Assembly (NCBI GenBank): GCA_964386705.1
Contig: CAYLTY010000001.1
Location: 1 to 64,000 of the forward strand
Origin: AM-0621 sp964386705
Lineage (GTDB): Bacteria; Planctomycetota; Planctomycetia; Planctomycetales; Planctomycetaceae
Reading direction: 5' to 3'
DNA: 64,000 bases
Of this stretch, positions 7,902 to 16,500 are shown piece after piece. The notes under the pieces are model-generated. The model was given only the letters and a program-made list of their open reading frames with translations. It ran no database searches and was not told the DNA's origin. Position 1 is the stretch's first letter. The number at the start of each line of letters is the position of its first letter. The translations under genes and the position numbers were made by a program.

Positions 7902-9494
7902 TCAACGCCGCTTCCTTCCGATCTCATGCAATTGCATGATCCGCGAAATCACCCTCTCTACCGTTTCCTTGTCTGAATTGAATCGCAATGCTAGTCCATC
8001 CGTGTTTTGGCAAATCAACTCCAATTCTTTGATTCGCTTCATCGCGCGGTTGCTGGCCACAATTGTGTTGCATAACGATGAGAAGGAAACTCCCCATGCG
8101 TCGGCTAAGTTCTCCACATTTGCGCCGACGCGACACAGCCCACGAATAATCTCATCTGTCGCAGCAATACTGATCTGGCCTCGAGCATTCCCTGTGCTTT
8201 TGATCCTCAACTCTTTTGCGGCCTTGGATGCATTTCCACTCCACTCGATGAATGCCCTGACAATGAATGGCAGCATGAGGGAGCTGTCTATCGACTGGCC
8301 AAGAGGCACATTTTGCAGATACGGCAGCGGGTTGATTTCGAAAGAAAAACTGACGGGTAAAGGATTCACAGGGGATATATGCCCGAATTGGATCTCTGCC
8401 TCGCCCGTCTGAGAAAGCTGCATCAACGCGCTGCGTATTGTACTTTTTAACTCCCGGACGTTTCCCGGCCAGGCGGCTCGATTCAGAGTGTCGATGGAGG
8501 CCTGCGACAAAGTAAGCTGGGCTTCGTCTAGCTTCAGCTCAATCGCGGTTTCGCGTATAAATTTAGGCAGCAATTCATTTAAATCGCCCAGCCTCTCTCT
8601 CAACGGCGAGACAACTATCGAATACTCATTGACGCGATAATATAAGTCGCCTCGAAATTGGTTACATTCAATCCGTTCGGCAAGATTCTGATTTGTTGCA
8701 GCAACGATGCGCACGTCAACATCAATCTCATTGTCGCTGCCGATAGGCCGGATTTTTTTATCCTCGACAGCTCGCAGCAGCTTTGACTGAAGCAACATAG
8801 GCATCTCGCCAATTTCATCCAGGAACAGAGTTCCCCCCTCCGCAGCCCTGAATGCTCCTAACCTGTCTTCGAATGCACCCGTAAATCCGCCTTTTTTGTG
8901 GCCGAAGAGCTCCGATTCGACTAAATCTGCCGGAATTGAAGCGCAATTGATGGAAACCATCCGCTTGTCATTTCTACTGCTGAGGCGATGAATATCTTTC
9001 GCGACCAGCTCCTTTCCGACCCCAGATTTCCCAACAATCAAGACAGAATAATCGGTGACGGCGACGGCAGAAATACGCTCACGGACGCCTACTGTTAGAT
9101 TCGAAGCACCACGGGTATCAAAGTCCCGTTTAGTGCGAATGATGATCCGAAGTCGCCCAAACGAATCGGACGGCAGATCCTTCCTAAGATTAGCGATGAC
9201 GCCACCACGCGCCAGAATTCGAACACGTTCAACAGGGCAATGACTGGTGAAATTGACGATTGGTGTATTGGCGTGTCGAGCCCTCCATTCACTCAGAAAA
9301 GTACCGATGGCCGACTGTGAAAAATCACTAGCGTCGAAGACCACAGCATCAAATTCAGGTTGATTCGATGTGACCGCCCTCCAGCCACTCAACTGAGGAA
9401 TTGTAACGGTATTCCAACCGTGACGACGTCCTTCTTCGCGAAAGCGCTGTGGCCATTCTGTGCCGCAATCGATCAGCAGCAGTTGTTTTGCCAT
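7902..9494 (-). CDS. Sigma-54-dependent activator with receiver-like N-terminus
   Basis: The product has 530 residues. The N-terminal ~120 residues look like a degenerate receiver fold (LLLIDC at the start, VVFDASD at the usual phospho-Asp position, TPIVNFTSH). The AAA+ domain has Walker A GKSGVGKE (155-162), the sigma-54 contact loop GGFTGA (202-207, where the usual motif is GAFTGA) and Walker B LFLDEIGE. The C-terminal part is longer than usual. It has a Fis-like GNASKAAKELRI, then a second helix-turn-helix-like stretch around GANVENLADAWGVSFS. It is the last gene of the operon that starts at 18664 and is separated from the response regulator by 112 bp, with GAGG before the ATG. It would act in the cytoplasm by remodelling sigma-54 polymerase. 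Its targets are probably the promoters at 18705-18720 and 6814-6829 (inferred). Confidence 0.9.
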   Translation of the reverse strand: MAKQLLLIDCGTEWPQRFREEGRRHGWNTVTIPQLSGWRAVTSNQPEFDAVVFDASDFSQSAIGTFLSEWRARHANTPIVNFTSHCPVERVRILARGGVIANLRKDLPSDSFGRLRIIIRTKRDFDTRGASNLTVGVRERISAVAVTDYSVLIVGKSGVGKELVAKDIHRLSSRNDKRMVSINCASIPADLVESELFGHKKGGFTGAFEDRLGAFRAAEGGTLFLDEIGEMPMLLQSKLLRAVEDKKIRPIGSDNEIDVDVRIVAATNQNLAERIECNQFRGDLYYRVNEYSIVVSPLRERLGDLNELLPKFIRETAIELKLDEAQLTLSQASIDTLNRAAWPGNVRELKSTIRSALMQLSQTGEAEIQFGHISPVNPLPVSFSFEINPLPYLQNVPLGQSIDSSLMLPFIVRAFIEWSGNASKAAKELRIKSTGNARGQISIAATDEIIRGLCRVGANVENLADAWGVSFSSLCNTIVASNRAMKRIKELELICQNTDGLALRFNSDKETVERVISRIMQLHEIGRKRR

Positions 9495-9606
9495 GCGATC
9501 CTCAAATCGTCAGTCAGGATACAATTCACTCACTCAACTGTGTGGTGGGTGCAAGATTCAGCCACGTCCTGTTCGCTTCGCCGATTCCGTCAGGCAATTC
9601 TTCATG

Positions 9607-10812
9607 TCAATCCTGCGAAACTTGACGGCTCGCCGGTCCAGGAAGACGAATCCGGGTGGCGAGCCCTGACTGTCCTGAGAGTTCCCGAGTTGATCCAAAG
9701 GCGGCATCACCACCGTGTAAACGCGCTAGGCATCGAATCGCAGTGAATTGCGCGTTCCACCAGTCGTAAGGTGCGGATTGCTGTTGGCGATCATAGGCAG
9801 TACTGGGATCCTGAAAGGCGGGAAACTCGCCGCCATTGTCAACGAAGGAAATGATCGCATCGGCGTTGTCTCTGTCGATGGTACCGGCATCAACAACCAC
9901 CTTAGCGGACGGCTGTCCTCGCACTCTCTCTAGTGCTAGGCGCAGTGCAAGATAGATCAATTGCGTGCCGAAGAATTCGTCGATCATCACAATAGTTTCG
10001 TCTCCGCGGACTTGCACTATTTCAGAGGAAACAGCCAGACCAGAGCAGGCTATTTGCACCAAGCTAGTGATCTCGCTTGCAATCGCACGGGGCGAACAGC
10101 CGACAAGCGCTGTTTTGCCAGTCATTCCGGTTTGCCCGAGCGTGGCCGCGCTTTCGTCCAGGAAGTTGGTGAATCTGGGATTCGCCTCCCGGAGCTTGTC
10201 GAAAGTACGGTTGATACGCAGGGCTATCGCACCAAGTTGTTGCAAACTGTCTACATATGATTGTTCGATGGATCCGGATTGACTACGACCGCGCGCCAGC
10301 GCGGTATCGCTGATATAGATCAGTGATTCGATGTCATTCTTAATCCCCTTCGCCGCGAGGGCAGAGACGATACCGTGACAGGTTGCTTCGGCGGCAAGAA
10401 CGATCTGGTCTCGCCGGGCTCGTAGTGAGTCGCTCTTAATGGCCTCACACACTGCGTCAATAATTTCATTTGGCTGCGCCTCGAACTTGTTGAAGAAATA
10501 CTGTGCCTTGAGCGTTCCCATGACAAAGTCGTCGGTACCGCCGGGATCGGCCGTAACGATGATGCATGGTACCGTAGGGCAATATTGACTGATAAACCGA
10601 AGTACATCAAGTCCTTGAAGGCGTTGGCGAGAACCATCGGATTCCAGAAAACGCTTATCTAGGAGAACAGCCTTCGGTTGGCTAACCCGCAGCCATTCAA
10701 TCGCCGCTCCACTTTGCGTGAAAATCTTCGTGCTCAAACCCCGGTCGAGCAGCAGTTGCGCGTACAACTCAGCCGTCGATGCCGTATCTTCCACAACGAT
10801 CACATCAATCAT
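9607..10812 (-). CDS. Response regulator: receiver domain fused to an ATPase-like domain
   Basis: The product has 401 residues. Residues 1-120 are a complete receiver domain with acidic pocket E8/D9, phospho-acceptor D52 (AVLLDKRF), switch T87 (IVTAD) and K109 (FFNKF). The remainder (about 140-400) resembles a histidine-kinase dimerisation/HATPase fold that has lost clear N and G2 boxes. It keeps a VDNGGEFP stretch reminiscent of a G1 box and ends in GLATRIRLP, the usual last strand of such ATPases. It therefore appears to be a receiver with a kinase-like, possibly non-catalytic, output domain and no DNA-binding domain. Its start overlaps the stop of the kinase gene (ATGA), which indicates translational coupling. 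It probably relays phosphate from that kinase to, or modulates, the sigma-54 activator encoded next. Confidence 0.85.
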   Translation of the reverse strand: MIDVIVVEDTASTAELYAQLLLDRGLSTKIFTQSGAAIEWLRVSQPKAVLLDKRFLESDGSRQRLQGLDVLRFISQYCPTVPCIIVTADPGGTDDFVMGTLKAQYFFNKFEAQPNEIIDAVCEAIKSDSLRARRDQIVLAAEATCHGIVSALAAKGIKNDIESLIYISDTALARGRSQSGSIEQSYVDSLQQLGAIALRINRTFDKLREANPRFTNFLDESAATLGQTGMTGKTALVGCSPRAIASEITSLVQIACSGLAVSSEIVQVRGDETIVMIDEFFGTQLIYLALRLALERVRGQPSAKVVVDAGTIDRDNADAIISFVDNGGEFPAFQDPSTAYDRQQQSAPYDWWNAQFTAIRCLARLHGGDAAFGSTRELSGQSGLATRIRLPGPASRQVSQD

Positions 10813-13520
10813 GTTACACCTGTAGTTGCGCGCGGAATCGACATCGTGGCCTCGACTCCGCGGCCGTCCTCTCGATTGGAGATGGAAAGAGTCCCACCGA
10901 ACTGGTCTTCGATCATCATTCTGCAGAAAGCGAGCCCAAACCCGCGTGCTTCGTTGCTCGGGACTCTCTTGGTTGTGAAGCCAGGCTCGAACAGTTTGTC
11001 GACTGTGACATCAACCGGCAGCCCGCTGCCCTGATCCCGTACGAGGATATGCACGGCATGTGCGTCTACTCGAACGATTATGAATATAGGATCAGTAGCT
11101 GCTGATGACTCACGTGCGTTCGAGATCAAGTTGCGAATGCACTGACGCCAGATGATTGGGTGACCTTTCACCGGGGGTACTGTAACGCTCTGGTCCTCAA
11201 ATTTGACATTCTCAAACGTATGGAGTACTTCCGTCGCCAGGTCGCGTGTAACGGCCTCGTCGTTCGAGTGACTGAGAACGGCTTGCAATTCTTCGCGACA
11301 TTCCTTGACCCGCTGCAGTGATAACATGACCTTGTGGCGAACGTCCTCGACCTTCTTAACTGCTTCTTCATTCCCGACTAAGCCGCTCATGGTAGTTTCC
11401 AGCAACGTGCAGGACATGTTGACGTCCCACAGTGGAGACACCAGGGCGTGGAGCGCCTCCCGATAAAGATACTGCAACATTGTGTATTCCCGGTGACTCA
11501 CCAGCCGCAACGGGGAAACCGCCAGTTGCGCCGCCGCCATCATCGTTTCGAAGGTCTCAAGTACGTGGTGCTCAGGACTATCAAAAGGAGCTTCTGAGAG
11601 CACTACTACGGAAAAATCTACTCCCCCCACACTCTGCAGGCCGACCAACGCGGCTTGTGTATGAAACTGAACGGCAACCGAAGATAGGATGATCGGCTTT
11701 CCCTCACGCATCATGCGATGAGACACTCGGCTGGGAGTGACGCTAATATGTCCAAGATGCCCTTCGACCATTTCCCAGACTGTGGAATCATGAGTCAGAT
11801 CGTGGCCGGTTTGTGAGATCAGTTCCCAATTCGACTGAGCCCGCCGAAATACGGCGACGGACAGCGAACTCAACGCACCGTGGAGGCTGTCACATAACAC
11901 CTGCGCGACGTCGCGCCGCGTATAGCAATCTCCGTACTTCTGAGCATCAGTTGTGAGCAATTGTCTCAGAAGGGCCAACTGTTGCTGCTTTAGTACCGGT
12001 GCGATATCTCGCGCCAATCGGCGCAAGTCGGGGGCGGCCTCTTCGAGTTCTTCCGCCGAGGTCGCTCCAACGCCTAATACACCGATGAGTTCTTTGCCAT
12101 CTAAAGTGATGGGTAAATTCAATAGTGCGCCCGTAGGTGAACCAACCATCTTGTATAAATCGATGTCCCGCTTTTCGTCATTGACTACATCACGTGACAA
12201 AATCGATTCCATCTGCTTGGCGGCGCGCCCGACTAGTGATGTTGGCTTGTGGTAGGGTACCCGTATGCTTGAAGCATCAACATGTTTAGGCTCGCCCCCA
12301 GCCAGCCCACAGATTACCAGGCAGCCCTGTAGAGTGCGGCGAGTCTCATCTGCAACGAACACATGCACATACTGATTACCAAAGCAATGAACCAGCAAAT
12401 GGGCTACTTGTTCAAGTGCCTTCTTGACTGTCTGTGTGGGCTGAACTCCCGATCCTCGGGTGTAGGTGAGTTTGTTCTCGCTGACCGCCGAGGCGGAAAT
12501 TGTCTCTGGGATGGCGCTCGGTACAAACGAGCGTCTGGCTGCTTGCTCAAAAATCTGGCCATTCAAGCGGAGCTTGCCGTCAATGCTGACAATCGCCCCT
12601 GTCAAGCGCATCGCTTCGAATTGGGCTCGTTCAATCTGCGGTACCTTGCCGGCGATGATTGCGGTGATCGCCCGAAACGTAGACACCGAAGTTCTGAAGC
12701 GTTGGAGCGTTCGGTCGACAAATCGATGTTCGAGCATCTCGACAGACAACCCGATATCCCAAATGGTTCGTGAGAGGTTGGTGTTTTCAACGACAGAAAG
12801 CGGTTTGGCGCGGCGCTTTAGTCGCAGGCGCTGAGCAAGCAGACTCACCATACCCGGGTGACCTCCGGTAAGAGCTTCGATTTCCAAAGCTGCGCTGCGA
12901 ATTACCGGCCCGACTGTGCCGAAGCAATCCTTCCACGGAAACAGTTCTACGATCTCGCCATCGGAAAACGGCTGGAGCTCAATCACTTCCGCGCCATTGA
13001 GTGGCGAGATGCCGAGATCATTCGACTGAGTCAATTGCAGCAGTTCAATGCCACCAGTGACGATCGGGCGAATTCTCTTTTCAAGCTGAGGATCATTCCC
13101 AAAACTCCTGAGCACCGTCGACAGCATCATTTGGGCATGTCGAGGAAGTGCGCCTATAGTATGAAAAATTACTGCACGGTAATTCCAGACAGATTTCGTG
13201 GCGCGCAGTATCTTCAGCAATTGATCTTCTGTGCTGGCAGTCTGCGCGACCCCGAGACGATTCAACAAGTCGGCATACATTGCGGGCAACGGCGCGGGAT
13301 GAAAAGCGAATTTCTCGAGTTCGATATCGATAAAGTCTGCAGCACCCATAATCTGAGTCGTGTGATCTGCAACAGCTCGGGCAAACTGCTCGCTCTGGTA
13401 GCGCGGCGGAGCGACGACGGCAATCGTATAACCCCCGCGGAGTTGGTCGCTCATCTGCTTTGCCAGCTGAGTGCGTTTCTCAGACAATTCAAAACCAAAG
13501 TGAGGAGCATTATCCGTCAT
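10809..13520 (-). CDS. Histidine kinase with degenerate NTPase and GAF sensor domains
   Basis: The product has 903 residues and no membrane segments, so it is cytoplasmic. Residues 1-330 look like an AAA/STAND NTPase whose P-loop is lost: VVAPPRYQSEQFA sits where GxxxxGKS is expected, and AVIFHTIGALP where Walker B is expected. One GAF-like domain follows at about 365-520 and a second at about 530-680. The H-box is recognisable as LHALVSPLWD near residue 691 (compare HELRTPL). The catalytic domain has N-box RNLISNARES (~798), G1 DQGSGLP (~830) and G2 GFGLAF (~862). It is the second gene of the operon, overlapping both neighbours by ATGA. The dead NTPase domain may dock on the NTPase of the first gene product. 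I infer that a signal from that giant protein is turned into phosphotransfer here. Confidence 0.85.
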   Translation of the reverse strand: MTDNAPHFGFELSEKRTQLAKQMSDQLRGGYTIAVVAPPRYQSEQFARAVADHTTQIMGAADFIDIELEKFAFHPAPLPAMYADLLNRLGVAQTASTEDQLLKILRATKSVWNYRAVIFHTIGALPRHAQMMLSTVLRSFGNDPQLEKRIRPIVTGGIELLQLTQSNDLGISPLNGAEVIELQPFSDGEIVELFPWKDCFGTVGPVIRSAALEIEALTGGHPGMVSLLAQRLRLKRRAKPLSVVENTNLSRTIWDIGLSVEMLEHRFVDRTLQRFRTSVSTFRAITAIIAGKVPQIERAQFEAMRLTGAIVSIDGKLRLNGQIFEQAARRSFVPSAIPETISASAVSENKLTYTRGSGVQPTQTVKKALEQVAHLLVHCFGNQYVHVFVADETRRTLQGCLVICGLAGGEPKHVDASSIRVPYHKPTSLVGRAAKQMESILSRDVVNDEKRDIDLYKMVGSPTGALLNLPITLDGKELIGVLGVGATSAEELEEAAPDLRRLARDIAPVLKQQQLALLRQLLTTDAQKYGDCYTRRDVAQVLCDSLHGALSSLSVAVFRRAQSNWELISQTGHDLTHDSTVWEMVEGHLGHISVTPSRVSHRMMREGKPIILSSVAVQFHTQAALVGLQSVGGVDFSVVVLSEAPFDSPEHHVLETFETMMAAAQLAVSPLRLVSHREYTMLQYLYREALHALVSPLWDVNMSCTLLETTMSGLVGNEEAVKKVEDVRHKVMLSLQRVKECREELQAVLSHSNDEAVTRDLATEVLHTFENVKFEDQSVTVPPVKGHPIIWRQCIRNLISNARESSAATDPIFIIVRVDAHAVHILVRDQGSGLPVDVTVDKLFEPGFTTKRVPSNEARGFGLAFCRMMIEDQFGGTLSISNREDGRGVEATMSIPRATTGVT

Positions 13521-16500
13521 GATGATTCAAACTTCCTAACGGCTTCTCTGACCATCGCGCGCAGCTCGGCCAGAGGAGGGGCCAATTCTCGAACCAACTT
13601 ACCCAACTTCTCAGAATGCATTTGATACATACCATCTTCTACAGCCAGAAATCCGGCCATCACTGCCGAGCGGAGTGCTTTACGGACCATGGCCGAGGGA
13701 ATTGCCAGGCCCTGCAATCGCTCATCTAGCGCGACCTGTTTCGCATTGAGCGCCTTATGGTATTCGCGCCCATGAGGAAACACCGTCAACACCAACTGGG
13801 TTAGCGGATTCAAATCTTCAAACGTGATCTGAAACACGTCGGCAAGCTTGACTTCCCGAATTGCCTGGGCGCACTTTTCTTTCGTCACCACGCCGCTCTC
13901 ATCGACCGCAAGCATATCCATCAGGTTTTCGCAAACCTTGTGTATATAGCTTGGATGATTTGTGGTTTCATAAGAGATGATACGCAAGCAAGCATCTTTG
14001 TCGTCAAATCGAATCCTCAGGCGTTCAATCGGGAGAGAAATCAGTTGATGAGCTTCATCCTGAGTCAGCGACCCGACGAAAATCTCTCGCCCGAAATTAA
14101 AGAAGGATGATTCTCGGTTGGTGGTCTCGTCATACAGGTCTACAAAGCCCGCGCAGACGAATCGACATAGATTCTCGTTCGACAAACCGCGCAATTGCCA
14201 GAATAGCTCGGCAGCTTGTCGACGATCGTTACGGAACAGCTTGTCGACCTCATCAATCAGAAACAGTACCTGAGCATTTTGAAAACGCCGTAGGCGACGA
14301 AGTTCATAGGCCAGGCTGGCTACCGAATTGCCTTCTCCGCCGATTGCTTCGATCAATCGCTCGCAAGCTTCTTGCGTCGAACTCGTCGTCGCCACGTCGA
14401 TATAGATCGGACGAAACCATTCGTCTGTATCGTTGGCCTGCTTAGATAGAGATCGTTGACGTTCGCCGCGCGTAACTTGACCCAACCGCCAAAGAATTGA
14501 AGTCTTGCCTGCTCGACGCGGACCGATCAGGATTGCATTGCCCGTCGCCGCACTGCGCAACGTTTCCAGAATGTCCTCACGTCCCACGAATACCGCCATG
14601 TTCGGATGATCTCCAGAGTGATACGGGGAGATGACTTTTAACGGCAGGGACTTGGTCATGTATTCAATCAGCCAGTCCAGGCAGGCGTTGGTTCTTTCCT
14701 GGCCTTCGCTTGTCAATAATTGTAGAAAATCCGATTCTTTCAGGATGGCCAGGGACCGACGCTGATCCTCTGGTATAACGCTGAGGTCCGCATCATTTGA
14801 GGTGAGCAGGAAGATCGGGTCTCGGAATGTGGTCCGCCGTTTCTTTAAGAGGGTCGCCAGTGCCAGCTCTTTTCCGTGGGAAACGAACACCCACAGCGTG
14901 TCGACAGTGCAACGTAGCCCGATCGGCTCCATGTCGAACAATCCAAAGGCCAGTTCCGACTCACTTTCATACTCCACAGCCCACAGCTCAAGCCCGCACA
15001 ATTCTGCGATGCCCGTTAATAAGTCCTGTAGCGGAGCCTTCGTCTCCGCACCGAGTCCATCGCACAGCCTTTGCCACGCCGGCGCCATTTTGAGAATCGT
15101 TTTGGAACGTTGAGTCAGGCTTTCCACTGCTTTGGGAAATGAATTGAGTGATCGAGCCAGGTGGGCGAGTTGCTGCATTCCCAGTATCTTGGGCATTTCC
15201 GCCAGGCGATTCAGCACGATCGTCGCCACGCGGCGATACTGCTGAACGCATCCAATCCAAGGCCAAATCGGCAGATGAACGCCCCACGCTTCCTTCTTCC
15301 GTAACAATCCCAGCGATTCCAGCAGCTCCTCGTGTTCCCTCCCATACAGTTTCGCATCCTTCATGCGGGCCATGACATCGCCTTCCGCTTGATCAGGTAT
15401 GAGAAACTCGGATGAAATGAGAATCTGCTCGGTCAGCTCCAGGTTCTCCCACAGCATTTTGAAAGTTTTGGGGAGCGAGCTCCTATTCAGATCAATGATG
15501 CTGGCTTCAGCCGCACCTACGGCGGTCAAAGCTTGCCCATCGTGGGCTTGCGAGGTCATATTGCGAATCAGCTCCAGCACCAGCGACGGAATGCCCAATG
15601 TGGCTGCGCAGACAATCTTAGCCAGCTTGTCCGGTTGATTGATCCCCGCAACTAGGAACAAGAATTCGAGTTCTCTCACTGAGTACTGGGAAAGTCCACA
15701 CGACTCGGTTCTAACGCCCGCATCCAAGAGCGCAGAGTGCAGTTCTGCGCCGGTACCGACGAAGTAGATTATCACCGACTTTTGCTGCGTTAGCAGGAGA
15801 TCGCAAACGTGCTGGACCACCGGCTTAGGAGCACCCACCTTATCGAGGATGATAATGGTCGATTGATTGCAGGGAATCGTCCGACAGAAGGCCCCGACAG
15901 AGGCGCATGGACTGGGAGCGATTGACAACTCAGGGGGCAGCAGACGAGATTTGTCTTCAATGGTCCAGCACGGCACTAACAGAGCAATAGGCACTTTCGA
16001 TTCAACCGAGATTTCGTGTTGAACTCGGTCAATGGTCTTCAGTTCGGCATCGGCAGCGTGCAGTTGCTTGAATTGCTCTAAGGCCGTGGTGTCGTTCAAG
16101 TGCGCCACAGCATCCTCGCGCAGCCGCTTAATCCATTCCCTCTGCTCAAGATGCCAGTTGCGAATTTCGTTTCCGACATAGCCTGTCAGTTGAATTGGCT
16201 TGTTCACCAAGGGGCGATACACACCGGGGCGGGTAATTCCTTGAGGCAGCGTTCGCGACTCGATCGGAGTTCCGTCTCGGTCGCACAGGGTCAATTGCCC
16301 ATTTGCCTGGACAATATAGGCAACCATACCTTCAGCCTGCTCGCCCTGAACGAGCCCGAAATCGACAATCTGGCCGGAACTTGATTCAAAGATCGTCGTA
16401 TACTTCTCTAGCTCTAAAATATCATGGCGGTAAATGGCCATATTACTGGCTACATACACGGCGGTCCCGTCCTCGCTGATCGTGAGCCGCAACGGTAGCC

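Noticed and set aside
7759..8412. 217-residue plus-strand frame at the end of the sigma-54 activator
   Set aside because: Most of it is antisense to the activator's C-terminal region and it shows no motif.
9525..9565. Sigma-54-like sequence (TGGCTGAATCTTGCA) before the activator gene
   Set aside because: GG and GC are 9 rather than 10 bases apart and CAC is not conserved; the spacing rule is strict for sigma-54.
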